Positions 18,950 to 25,759 of a stretch of 64,000 bases of DNA are shown piece by piece. The stretch is from NCBI RefSeq assembly GCF_000600335.2, contig NZ_KK088566.1, positions 1-64,000 on the forward strand, read 5' to 3'. A program made the position numbers and the translations under genes. Under the pieces are notes generated by a model, which worked only from the letters and a program-made list of their open reading frames with translations, did no database searches and was not told where the DNA came from. Every line of letters starts with the position of its first letter. Position 1 is the first letter of the stretch. The stretch comes from Rubellimicrobium mesophilum DSM 19309 (lineage in GTDB: Bacteria; Pseudomonadota; Alphaproteobacteria; Rhodobacterales; Rhodobacteraceae).

Positions 18950-20707
18950 TCAGTTCGCGGAGGGACCTACACCGTCCCCCGAAGCGACTTCAACCTCGGG
19001 GCGAAGGCCCAGGAGCGGCGCCGCCCGCCGGATCAGCTCGGCCGCGACGGGAACGGCGGTCCAGCCCGCCGTGCGGCGCGGCTCGGTGCCCGAGGTCTCG
19101 ACCGGCTCGTCGAGGCTGACCACGAGGACATACTGGGGATCGCTCGCCGGGAACATCCCCGCGAAGGTCGCGATCACCTTGTCGCTGTAGTAGCCCCCCG
19201 TCGGACGCGGCTTGTCGGCCGTCCCGGTCTTGCCCGCCACCTCGTAGCCCGGCACGTCGGCGAAGGTCGCCGTCCCGCGCGAAACCACCTGCCGGAGCAT
19301 CTCGACCGCCTCATCGGCGGCGCGCTCGCTCATCACCCGGGGGCCGGGGACATGGTCGTCCTGCCGCACCAGCGTCGGCGTCACCGTGAGCCCACCGTTG
19401 GCGATCGTCGAATAGGCGGCCGCCAGATGCAGCGGCGAGGTCGAGACGCCGTGCCCGTAGGAGATGGTCATCAGGCTGATCTCGGACCACTGCTTCGGCG
19501 TCAGCGGGCGCCCGGTCCGCGCTTCGGTCATCTCGACATGCGTGGGCTCCAGGAGCCCCAGGGACCGCAGGAACTGCTGCTGCCGCTCGGCCCCGATCAT
19601 CAGCGCGATGTGGGCCGTGCCGATGTTCGACGACTTCACGATCACCTCGGTGACCGAGTTCTGCGCCCCGTAGTTGTGGAAGTCGTTGATGTGGAAGCGG
19701 CCCCAGTTCAGCGGCCCGGCCGTGTCGATCATCGTGCTCGGGTTCACCAGCCCGAGGTCCAGCGCCTGGCTGACCGCGAAGATCTTGAACACCGATCCCA
19801 GCTCGTAGACCCCCTGGATCGCCCGGTTGAAGAGCGGGCTGTCCGACTGGTCCCCGCTCGTGGCGACCGGCGGCCTCTGGTTCGGGTCGAAGTCCGGCAG
19901 CGACGCCATCGCGAGGATCTCGCCCGTATGGACGTTCATCAGGATGCCGGTCGCGCCCTTGGCATTCATCATCGTCATGCCGCCCTGGAGCACTTCCTCC
20001 ATGGTGGCCTGCACCGTCAGGTCGATGGACAGCGCCAGCGGCTCGTCCTGCCGCGCCGGGTCCCGCAGCCGCTCGTCGAAGTAGCGCTCCACCCCGGCGA
20101 CGCCGATCACCTCGGCCGAGTCGACCCCCTCGCGGCCGTAGCTCGCGCCGCCCAGGATGTGCGCCGCGACCGGCCCGTTCGGGTAGAGCCGCATCTCGCG
20201 CGGCCCGAACAGAAGGCCCGGGTCCCCGATGTCGTGGACCGCCTGGACCTGCTCGGGGCTGATCTGGCGGCGGATCCAGAGGAACTTCCGCCCGCTCGTG
20301 AAGTCGTGGAGGAGCCTGTCCTCCTCCAGGTCCGGGAAGATCGCGGCCAGCTCGTGCGCCGAATGGGCCGGGTCCGTCATCTCCTCGGGCTGCGCATAGA
20401 GCGCGTCCGTGGCGAGGTTGGTGGCGAGGATGCGCCCCTCGCGGTCGGTGATGTCGGCGCGGGTGCTCAGGATCGGGGCCTCGAGGCCGCCGGTCTCCTC
20501 CGGCTCCTCGGGCTCCGAGGAGGCGAGCACGGCCATGCGCCCGCCCACCGTCGCATAGGCCGCCGCGAAGCCCGCGCCGAGGAGGACGAGCCGCACCCGG
20601 GACCGATCCTTGCCCTTGGGCCGGGCCGCCCGCTCCGGCCGCCGGAGCATCCCGCGCAGCCGCCCGCCGAGCGCGACCGCGACCGCCATGAGCTCCCGCG
20701 TGGTCAC
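18950..20707 (-). CDS. ftsI: Septal peptidoglycan transpeptidase FtsI (PBP3)
   Basis: Class B penicillin-binding protein that crosslinks septal peptidoglycan as partner of FtsW. The 585-residue product starts at GTG 20707 (VTTRELMAVAV), overlapping the ftsL stop by four bases (GTGA). There is one N-terminal membrane helix (LVLLGAGFAAAYATVGG), then the dimerisation domain with TRADITDREGRILA. In the transpeptidase domain the active Ser is in ELGSVFK, with SSN in VKSSNIGTAHIA and KTG in VAGKTGTADKP. It is complete and in frame. Confidence 0.95.
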   Translation of the reverse strand: MTTRELMAVAVALGGRLRGMLRRPERAARPKGKDRSRVRLVLLGAGFAAAYATVGGRMAVLASSEPEEPEETGGLEAPILSTRADITDREGRILATNLATDALYAQPEEMTDPAHSAHELAAIFPDLEEDRLLHDFTSGRKFLWIRRQISPEQVQAVHDIGDPGLLFGPREMRLYPNGPVAAHILGGASYGREGVDSAEVIGVAGVERYFDERLRDPARQDEPLALSIDLTVQATMEEVLQGGMTMMNAKGATGILMNVHTGEILAMASLPDFDPNQRPPVATSGDQSDSPLFNRAIQGVYELGSVFKIFAVSQALDLGLVNPSTMIDTAGPLNWGRFHINDFHNYGAQNSVTEVIVKSSNIGTAHIALMIGAERQQQFLRSLGLLEPTHVEMTEARTGRPLTPKQWSEISLMTISYGHGVSTSPLHLAAAYSTIANGGLTVTPTLVRQDDHVPGPRVMSERAADEAVEMLRQVVSRGTATFADVPGYEVAGKTGTADKPRPTGGYYSDKVIATFAGMFPASDPQYVLVVSLDEPVETSGTEPRRTAGWTAVPVAAELIRRAAPLLGLRPEVEVASGDGVGPSAN

Positions 20708-21063
20708 AGCGGCTCCTCCGTGCCGGCCCCGCCGTCCGACGACACGATGAAGGAGGAGACGACGGTGCCCAGCGTCGCGTCGGGCATGGGGACCTGCTCC
20801 ACCGTCGCGAAGGCCTCGGGCCGCATGGGCAGGAGCTCCAGCCGCTGGAAGTTCAGCTCCACGAGGTCGCGCAGCCGGTCGGGCCGGTTGAGATAGGCCC
20901 ATTCCGCGTCCAGCCGGTCGAGCCGCGCCTGCGCGGCGGCGATCTCGGCCTTGACCTCGCGCACGTCCTTCAGGCTCGCCTGCGTGGCGTAGTTCTCCCG
21001 ATAGGCCCAGAAGCCCAGGCCCATGACGGCCAAGGCCAGCCCGACATAGATCAGACCTTTCAC
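20704..21063 (-). CDS. ftsL: Cell division protein FtsL
   Basis: Small bitopic divisome protein (119 aa) that with FtsB activates FtsWI. It has one transmembrane helix at residues 4-20 (LIYVGLALAVMGLGFWA), then a periplasmic coiled coil rich in Ala, Glu, Lys and Arg (VREVKAEIAAAQARLDRLDA) and a conserved NRPDRLRDLVELNFQRL stretch. It sits between rsmH (13 bases upstream) and ftsI (GTGA overlap), the standard place. Confidence 0.9.
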   Translation of the reverse strand: MKGLIYVGLALAVMGLGFWAYRENYATQASLKDVREVKAEIAAAQARLDRLDAEWAYLNRPDRLRDLVELNFQRLELLPMRPEAFATVEQVPMPDATLGTVVSSFIVSSDGGAGTEEPL

Positions 21064-21076
21064 CTGCTCGTCCCCC

Positions 21077-22081
21077 TCATCGCCTCAAGCGTCCCTCGCC
21101 GGTTTTCCGGCTTCTTCGTTCCAGGATCGGCATCCCGATCTCGTGTTCGTCGACCCGCCGCGCGGCCGCCGCCGTCCGGCGCGCGACCCGCAGCCTCGCC
21201 GAGCGAGCGCGCGGGTTCAAGGCCAGCTCCGCCTCGTCGGGCTCGACCGACCTGCGGGTCACCATCTCGAAGGCCGGCGCCTCGGCCTCGGCCTCGGGCG
21301 CGTGCCGGCTGCCCTGCCCCATCCGGCCCGACCGGATCTGGAGGAACCGCTTCACCATCCGGTCCTCGACCGAATGGAAGCTCACCACCGCCAGGAGCCC
21401 CCCCGGCGCCAGCGCCCTCTCGGCCGCCTCCAGCCCGCGCGCGAGCTCGCCATATTCGTCGTTCACCGCGATCCGCAGCGCCTGGAAGGTCCGGGTCGCC
21501 GGGTGCTTCTCGCCAGGCTTCTGGCGCGGCAGGCACCCCGCCACGATCTCGGCGAGCTGGAGCGTCGTCTCCACGGGCCGCGCCGCCACGATGGCCCGGG
21601 CGATCCGGCGCGAGGCCTTCTCCTCGCCGTAGAGATAGAGGAGGTCCGCCAGCACCGCCTCGTCGGCGCCGTTCACGATGTCCGCCGCGCTCTCGCCCGA
21701 CTGGGACATCCGCATGTCGAGCGGGGCGTCCTTCTGGAACGAGAACCCCCGCTCCGCCGTGTCGATCTGCATGGACGAGACGCCGAGGTCCAGCACGACG
21801 CCGTCGACCCGCTCGGCCCCCTCCTCCTCCGCGATGTGGTCGAGCTCCGAGAAGGTCCCCTCGCGCAGGACGATGGTTCCATGAAATCCCGGAAGCCAGT
21901 CCCGTGCCATCCCGTGGACCGCTGGATCCCGGTCGATCCCGATCACCTTCGCGGCGCCGGCCTCCACGAGGCCCCGCGCATAGCCCCCCGCACCGAAGGT
22001 GCCATCCACCCAAGTCCCCCGGACCGGGGCGCAGACCTCCAAGAGAGGTCGCAGCAGCACGGGGATGTGCGGGGCGGCCAT
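21077..22081 (-). CDS. rsmH: 16S rRNA m4C1402 methyltransferase RsmH (MraW)
   Basis: SAM-dependent methyltransferase for N4 of C1402 in 16S rRNA, conserved next to mraZ. The 334-residue product has the SAM-binding motif [18 protein letters not shown], the motifs [16 protein letters not shown] and [15 protein letters not shown], and the catalytic-region [15 protein letters not shown]. It starts [15 protein letters not shown] three bases downstream of the mraZ stop. Confidence 0.96.
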   Translation of the reverse strand: MAAPHIPVLLRPLLEVCAPVRGTWVDGTFGAGGYARGLVEAGAAKVIGIDRDPAVHGMARDWLPGFHGTIVLREGTFSELDHIAEEEGAERVDGVVLDLGVSSMQIDTAERGFSFQKDAPLDMRMSQSGESAADIVNGADEAVLADLLYLYGEEKASRRIARAIVAARPVETTLQLAEIVAGCLPRQKPGEKHPATRTFQALRIAVNDEYGELARGLEAAERALAPGGLLAVVSFHSVEDRMVKRFLQIRSGRMGQGSRHAPEAEAEAPAFEMVTRRSVEPDEAELALNPRARSARLRVARRTAAAARRVDEHEIGMPILERRSRKTGEGRLRR

Positions 22082-22084
22082 GGC

Positions 22085-22600
22085 TCAGCGTCTGCGGTTG
22101 AGGGCGGTGAGGGGATTGTAGTTCTTGGGCTTGCTGGCCAGGAACTCGCGGTGGCGCGCCTGCACCTCGGACTCGTAGGTCTCCGCCGCCCAGATCTCGA
22201 ACCAGCCGCCCTTGCCGGCGAAGGCGACCTCGCCCTCCGTCAGGCCGAGCCGCGCGCGGAAGCGGGCCGGCAGCACGATGCGACCGTCGCGGTCCACCTC
22301 GATGGACTGGCTCTGCGTGAGCATGAAGTGGGCGGTCGCGTCCTTCTCGGCCTCCTCGTCGTCATCCTGGGGCTCCCACTCTGCGATGCGCTGGGCGATG
22401 GCTTCGTGCGCGGCGACGGTGCGGACCTCCAGGCGGTTCCCGAGATGGTCGCCATAATTGAGCTGCAGACGGTAGGCGCCGCCCTCCCCGCGCTCGGGGT
22501 CGCCGACCATCAGGACCTTGCGGAACTCGGCCGGGATCGACATGCGGCCCTTGCCGTCGACCTTCGCCCGTTCCTCGCCCGTGAAGCTCGTGCCCGCCAA
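22085..22600 (-). CDS. mraZ: Transcriptional regulator MraZ
   Basis: AbrB/SpoVT-type DNA-binding protein that controls the dcw operon in other bacteria. The 171-residue product has two swapped-hairpin domains, seen as DGKGRMSIPAEFRK (about 14-27) and DRDGRIVLPARFRA (about 102-115), with an acidic insert (PQDDDEEAEK) between them. It is the first gene of the cluster, behind a long leader with a stem-loop. The TGGG-type direct repeats that MraZ binds in enterics are not clearly visible upstream. Confidence 0.94.
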   Translation of the reverse strand: MAGTSFTGEERAKVDGKGRMSIPAEFRKVLMVGDPERGEGGAYRLQLNYGDHLGNRLEVRTVAAHEAIAQRIAEWEPQDDDEEAEKDATAHFMLTQSQSIEVDRDGRIVLPARFRARLGLTEGEVAFAGKGGWFEIWAAETYESEVQARHREFLASKPKNYNPLTALNRRR

Positions 22601-22647
22601 AGCCCCGTCCGTCCAACCCCCTTGGTGCCTCTGGTCCCGAGACGCGA

Positions 22648-22687
22648 AAACGGCGGATCAAGGGCTGCCACACCTGATCCGCCGTTT
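22648..22687 (-). terminator. Perfect 13-bp stem-loop in the mraZ leader (terminator/attenuator candidate)
   Basis: Arms AAACGGCGGATCA (22648-22660) and its exact complement (22675-22687) flank a 14-base loop. Read toward mraZ, the stem is followed by TTTTCGCG. This is a short T run, so it could be a weak Rho-independent terminator or an RNA-processing barrier. It lies 48-87 bases before the mraZ start. Confidence 0.6.
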
Positions 22688-22868
22688 CGTTCCCTCTCGG
22701 GAAGTCCGACTGCGCGCGCACCTGGGGGGATGCTGCTCGCTCGCGCGCCGGATTCGTTCGCCTGTGGCGTTTCGCTTCGACTGTCCTGCTCTCGTATCGA
22801 AGGCGAGGGAATGGATTTGCCTGTATGACTGCTTCTCGTTCGGGGTTCTTTTGACGCCCCTTGCTATC
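22648..22868 (-). ncRNA. Candidate UpsM-like leader sRNA of the dcw operon
   Basis: In Rhodobacter sphaeroides the dcw operon has an unusually long 5' leader that ends early at a terminator, giving the sRNA UpsM. Here too mraZ has no close promoter-like start, a strong stem-loop sits 48 bases upstream, and the leader space is long enough for an RNA of about 200 bases. A weak promoter-like pair (TTGGGC near 22889-22884, TAGCAA near 22866-22861) would start RNA near 22855. The 5' end is a guess and I did not compare the primary sequence. Confidence 0.35.
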
Positions 22869-23286
22869 CCGCTCGCCTCCGACGCCCAAGGGATGCCATG
22901 GGAAATCATGGCACTCAAGGGGAATATTGGGGCCCAGGCCAAGCGAAGCGCGAATGCCACAGTCCAAGCGCTTTCCGCTTGTGGATAGGTTTGTGGAGAG
23001 TCCGGATTTCCCGCGCAAATCAACGAGCGGTGATCGCCGTCCCTTCCGCCGGGCTGTGGAAAAACCGCCCGGCGGAGATCTGCCGGTTCACGGTTGCTTA
23101 ACCAAGACCTGGCAAGAGGGTAGGTCGCCACGCGACTCGCGCTATGCTTGAAATGCAAATATTTCAGGTATTTATGATACAAAGCTGGCAAGTGAGGCGG
23201 GAACGAATCGCGCCTCCTTGGCTTGGCCCGACCGGGCCGAGTCGCAGGCCGCGCCTCGCCGGTCCGGGATTTCCTGGGACCGGTCC
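22688..23286. other. Intergenic region upstream of mraZ: DnaA-box-like motifs and AT-rich island
   Basis: No convincing gene between the mraZ leader hairpin and the end of mrp. It holds three TGTGGANAN motifs (22980, 22992, 23055) resembling DnaA boxes, with one or two mismatches to TGTGGATAA. An AT-rich stretch at 23143-23186 contains the palindrome TGAAAT-N6-ATTTCA (23149-23166). On the plus strand a TTGAAA/TATGAT pair (19-base spacing) lies in the same place. Short frames here lack coding features. Confidence 0.5.
23259..23283 (-). terminator. Stem-loop after mrp
   Basis: CCGGTCC and GGACCGG form a perfect 7-bp stem with an 11-base loop, starting four bases past the mrp stop. There is no T run, so it may be a Rho-assisted end or an mRNA-stabilising hairpin rather than a classic terminator. 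Confidence 0.35.
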
Positions 23287-24378
23287 CTAGGCCATGCCGC
23301 CTTGGACCAGCCGCCGCGCGATCCCGCGCCAGGCCTCGGCCATGGGTCCCTCCCCCGTCGCGACCGGCACCCCCTCGTCGCCGGAGATCCGGGTCTGCAG
23401 GTCGATGGGCAGCCGCCCGAGGAAGGGGATGCCGTCGCGCCGGGCCTCCTCCTCGACGCCGCCATGCCCGAAGACGTGGCTCTCGTGCCCGCAGTTGGGG
23501 CAGACGAAGGTGCTCATGTTCTCGATCAGGCCCAGGACCGGGGTCTTGAGCGTCCTGAACATGTCGATGGCCTTCCTCGCGTCGATCAGCGCCACGTCCT
23601 GCGGCGTGGAGACCACGATGGCCCCCGTCAGGTTCGTCCGCTGGCAGAGCGTGAGCTGCACGTCCCCCGTCCCGGGCGGCAGGTCCACGATCAGCACGTC
23701 GAGCCCGCCCCAGTTCACCTGCGTCAGCATCTGCTGGAGGGCCCCCATCAGCATCGGCCCGCGCCAGACGATGGCCTTGTCCGGGTCCACCATCAGGCCG
23801 ATGGACATCATCGTCACGCCGTGGGCGCGCAACGGCTCGATGGTCTTTCCGTCCGGCGAGGCCGGGCGCTTCGACACCCCCATCATGCGCGGCTGCGACG
23901 GCCCGTAGATGTCGGCGTCGAGCAGCCCGACCCGCCGTCCCTCGCGGGCCAGCGCCACGGCAAGGTTCGCGGCCACGGTGGACTTGCCCACCCCGCCCTT
24001 CCCGGAGGCGATGGCGAGGATGCGGTCCACCCCGGTCACCGCCTGCGGCCCCGCCTGCGGCGTCGGGTGGCGCCCGATGCTCAGCGACGGCGGCGCCGAG
24101 CTGGGGGCGGGCTGAGGCGGCCGCGCCGCCGGTCCATGCGCGGTGAGCACCACCGAGACGCTCGTCACGCCCGGCAGGCCCCGCACGGCCGACTCGGCCG
24201 TCGCGCGCACCGGCTCCAGCCCCCGAGCGAGGTCCGCGCTCGGCGCCTCGATCACGAAGCGCACCGCCCCGCCCGCGACCGCGAGCGCGCGCACCCAGCC
24301 GCTCCCCGCAAGGTCGCCGCCTCCGGGGACCGTCACCCGGGCCAGAGCCGCCATCACCTCATCCTTCGTCGGGGCCAT
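23287..24378 (-). CDS. mrp: Iron-sulfur cluster carrier protein Mrp/ApbC
   Basis: P-loop ATPase of the Mrp/NBP35 family that carries Fe-S clusters to target apoproteins in the cytoplasm. The 363-residue product has an N-terminal MIP18/DUF59-like domain (about 1-85), a Pro/Ala-rich linker, and a deviant Walker [18 protein letters not shown] near residue 127. [17 protein letters not shown] and the cluster-binding pair CPNCGHES follow. It starts [15 protein letters not shown]. It runs in the same direction as the dcw cluster but is separated from mraZ by 686 bases, so it is probably a separate unit. Confidence 0.93.
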   Translation of the reverse strand: MAPTKDEVMAALARVTVPGGGDLAGSGWVRALAVAGGAVRFVIEAPSADLARGLEPVRATAESAVRGLPGVTSVSVVLTAHGPAARPPQPAPSSAPPSLSIGRHPTPQAGPQAVTGVDRILAIASGKGGVGKSTVAANLAVALAREGRRVGLLDADIYGPSQPRMMGVSKRPASPDGKTIEPLRAHGVTMMSIGLMVDPDKAIVWRGPMLMGALQQMLTQVNWGGLDVLIVDLPPGTGDVQLTLCQRTNLTGAIVVSTPQDVALIDARKAIDMFRTLKTPVLGLIENMSTFVCPNCGHESHVFGHGGVEEEARRDGIPFLGRLPIDLQTRISGDEGVPVATGEGPMAEAWRGIARRLVQGGMA

Positions 24379-24605
24379 CCGTCATACTCCTGTTGCAGAG
24401 CGGCCCCATCCCGTCGGGTCCGTGCGGATCAGCGCCGCCGACGCACCCTGGGCGCACGCCCGTCATGCGGCCCGCTCAATTCGCGCGCGAACCTCATCCC
24501 CCTTCGGGCAAAGCGCAAGACCCCCGGAGTCGCAGGCCCGCGACCGAGTCGCCCCGAAGCCCGGCCAAGGCACGAGACCCCTAAGAAAAGGTCAACAAGG
24601 CTCAT

Positions 24606-24629
24606 GCAATTGCTGCATGGCAGCATTGC
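24606..24629. repeat. Imperfect inverted repeat upstream of the DUF1127 gene
   Basis: GCAATTGCTGC and GCAGCATTGC pair over ten bases with one bulged T around ATG. It sits just before the candidate promoter of the DUF1127/sRNA unit, in a patch of lower GC, so it could be an operator. The rest of the 369-bp gap between mrp and the DUF1127 gene shows no gene. Confidence 0.4.
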
Positions 24630-24641
24630 CTCTTTCCGCCA

Positions 24642-24669
24642 TTGTGCACCCGCAGCATTCGCTTATCTG
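24642..24669 (+). promoter_or_regulatory. Candidate promoter of the DUF1127/hairpin-array unit
   Basis: TTGTGC (24642-24647) and TATCTG (24664-24669) are 16 bases apart and would start RNA about 70 bases before the DUF1127 ATG. In R. sphaeroides the equivalent unit is driven by the heat-shock sigma factors RpoHI/RpoHII. This pair is too degenerate to assign a sigma factor by eye. Confidence 0.3.
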
Positions 24670-24747
24670 TGCTCCCGACAGCGCTAACAGGCGCGGCCGC
24701 CACGGCACGGGGCCAAGGCGGCGGACGACAAGAAAGAGAGCAGACCG

Positions 24748-24969
24748 ATGGCCTTCGCCCACGACACCCACCGCGCCCAAGCCGGCGCCACCTTCGCCCA
24801 GCGCCTCGCCGACCTGCGCGCCGACCTTGCCGAGCGCGTGGCCAAGTACCGGCTCTACCGCGCCACCGTCAACGAGCTCGGCCAGCTCAACGAGCGCGAG
24901 CTGAACGACCTCGGGCTGAGCTCCGCCGACATCGCGGCGGTCGCCCGCGCGGCCGCCTACGGCGCCTGA
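24748..24969 (+). CDS. DUF1127 domain small protein (CcaF1-like)
   Basis: A 73-residue basic protein starting MAFAHDTHRAQAGATFAQRL. Its C-terminal DUF1127 motif runs YRATVNELGQLNERELNDLG, then LSSADIAAVARAAAYG. In R. sphaeroides the DUF1127 protein CcaF1 is an RNA-binding protein whose mRNA 3' end carries the CcsR sRNAs, and it affects their maturation. Here the stop codon is nine bases before a row of nine CUCCUCCC-loop hairpins, the same plan. Length, the AAYG end and context support a CcaF1 orthologue, though DUF1127 proteins often have paralogues. AAGAGAG lies upstream as a ribosome site. Confidence 0.88.
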   Translation: MAFAHDTHRAQAGATFAQRLADLRADLAERVAKYRLYRATVNELGQLNERELNDLGLSSADIAAVARAAAYGA

Positions 24970-24977
24970 TCCCTTCC

Positions 24978-25350
24978 GGTCCCGGCTCCCTCCTCCCAGG
25001 GGCCAGGACCACTTCGCCGGGGCGCCCGCTCCTCCTCCCTGGGCCGCTCCGAGCACGACGCGGCGGGACCTCTCCTCCTCCCTGGTCCCGCCGCACGGAA
25101 TTCGCCGACGCCCCACCTCCTCCCGGGGCAGAGGCGACCCGCGGCGGGGCCTACCTCCTCCCAGGCTCCGCCGCACGGATTTCGCAGGCGTCCCACCTCC
25201 TCCCGGGATGCCGCGCGGAAAAGCGGCCGACCCATCTCCTCCCGGGTCGCGCCGCGCACTGATCGGAACGGCCGCCCTCTCCTCCTCCCTGGGCAGGCCC
25301 CTACCGGACGGCGGCGCCCTCTCCTCCCTGGGCGACCGCCGTTCTTCTTT
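24978..25350 (+). ncRNA. Array of nine CUCCUCCC-loop hairpins (CcsR/Cuckoo-type sRNAs)
   Basis: Nine stem-loops in tandem, each with CTCCTCCC in the loop. Spans are 24978-25010, 25019-25050, 25061-25093, 25110-25129, 25141-25174, 25187-25212, 25223-25255, 25270-25299 and 25310-25340. Motif starts are 38-46 bases apart. Stems are well paired. Hairpin 3 has a perfect 10-bp stem (CGGCGGGACC). Hairpins 5 and 6 have single G-U pairs. Hairpins 7, 8 and 9 have one-base bulges. Variation preserves pairing, which argues for RNA function. CcsR RNAs of Rhodobacter show this motif in loops and derive from the DUF1127 transcript. The loop CCUCCU equals the anti-Shine-Dalgarno core of 16S rRNA, so pairing with AGGAGG-type ribosome sites is an attractive inference. 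R. sphaeroides has four CcsR RNAs. Nine hairpins may give four or five two-hairpin RNAs. Confidence 0.85.
25310..25350 (+). terminator. Last array hairpin with U-rich tail
   Basis: Hairpin 9 pairs GGCGGCGCCC with GGGCG-A-CCGCC around a CTCCTCCC loop and is followed at once by GTTCTTCTTT. This is the only hairpin of the array with a T-rich tail, so it probably ends the DUF1127/sRNA transcript. Confidence 0.6.
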
Positions 25351-25459
25351 CCCGATTTCAGCCAAGTTTCACCGTCCTCTCAGGACGCCGGCGGCGGATG
25401 CCCGCATCCTGTCCCGTGACGGGCGCCCCCTCGACGCCCGCCTTTCACGGGAGATTGCC

Positions 25460-25708
25460 ATGTTGACGATTCCAAGAAGCCCGAGCTGGAGCCTCCTCGG
25501 CACCCTCGAGGACCTGTTCGCCGCCCATCCCGCCTCGTTCATCGGCGGGTCGCGGTCCCGCGCCGCCGAGCGCGAGGCCGAGGACGCCCTGGCCCGGATG
25601 CCGCCGCATCTGCGCGACGACCTGGGCCTGCCACCCACCCCCCGGCCCGAGCCCGAGCACCCCGCCCTGACCCGCGCCCGGAACCGGGCGAGCCGCTGGG
25701 GTTCTTGA
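25460..25708 (+). CDS. Small hypothetical protein, weakly DUF1127-like C-terminus (82 aa)
   Basis: An 82-residue frame starting MLTIPRSPSWSLLGTLEDLF, with GGGAGA eight bases before the ATG. The segment ALARMPPHLRDDLGLPP recalls the DUF1127 pattern L-x-x-x-x-L-x-D-L-G, followed by a Pro-rich stretch and an Arg-rich tail (RARNRASRWGS). It lies 110 bases after the last array hairpin. A small hairpin (CGTCCT-CTC-AGGACG, 25373-25387) lies between. It could be a decayed or shortened DUF1127 paralogue. I do not recognise a named family. Confidence 0.55.
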   Translation: MLTIPRSPSWSLLGTLEDLFAAHPASFIGGSRSRAAEREAEDALARMPPHLRDDLGLPPTPRPEPEHPALTRARNRASRWGS

Positions 25709-25759
25709 CAGCCACGGGTCCCCGTCCCCATCCTTCCGGGATAGGGTCGGAGACCCAAC

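Noticed and set aside
22601..22930. MraZ-binding TGGG direct repeats before mraZ
   Set aside because: A few TGGG words exist on the coding strand but not three at the regular 10-base spacing expected, so I do not claim a site.
22861..23151. A 96-residue plus-strand frame in the mraZ upstream region
   Set aside because: No ribosome site, no known motif, and mixed base composition across an AT/GC boundary. It looks non-coding.
24978..25340. Regular repeats that could be a CRISPR array
   Set aside because: The repeated part is only about 11 bases in variable hairpins with unequal spacing (38-46), there are no unique spacers of constant length, and no cas genes are nearby.
24592..25365. A long minus-strand frame across the hairpin array encoding a Pro-Arg-Glu-Glu repeat protein
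   Set aside because: Motif spacing is not a multiple of three, so the repeat falls in different frames. The frame is open because the DNA is GC-rich and it runs antisense to the DUF1127 gene.
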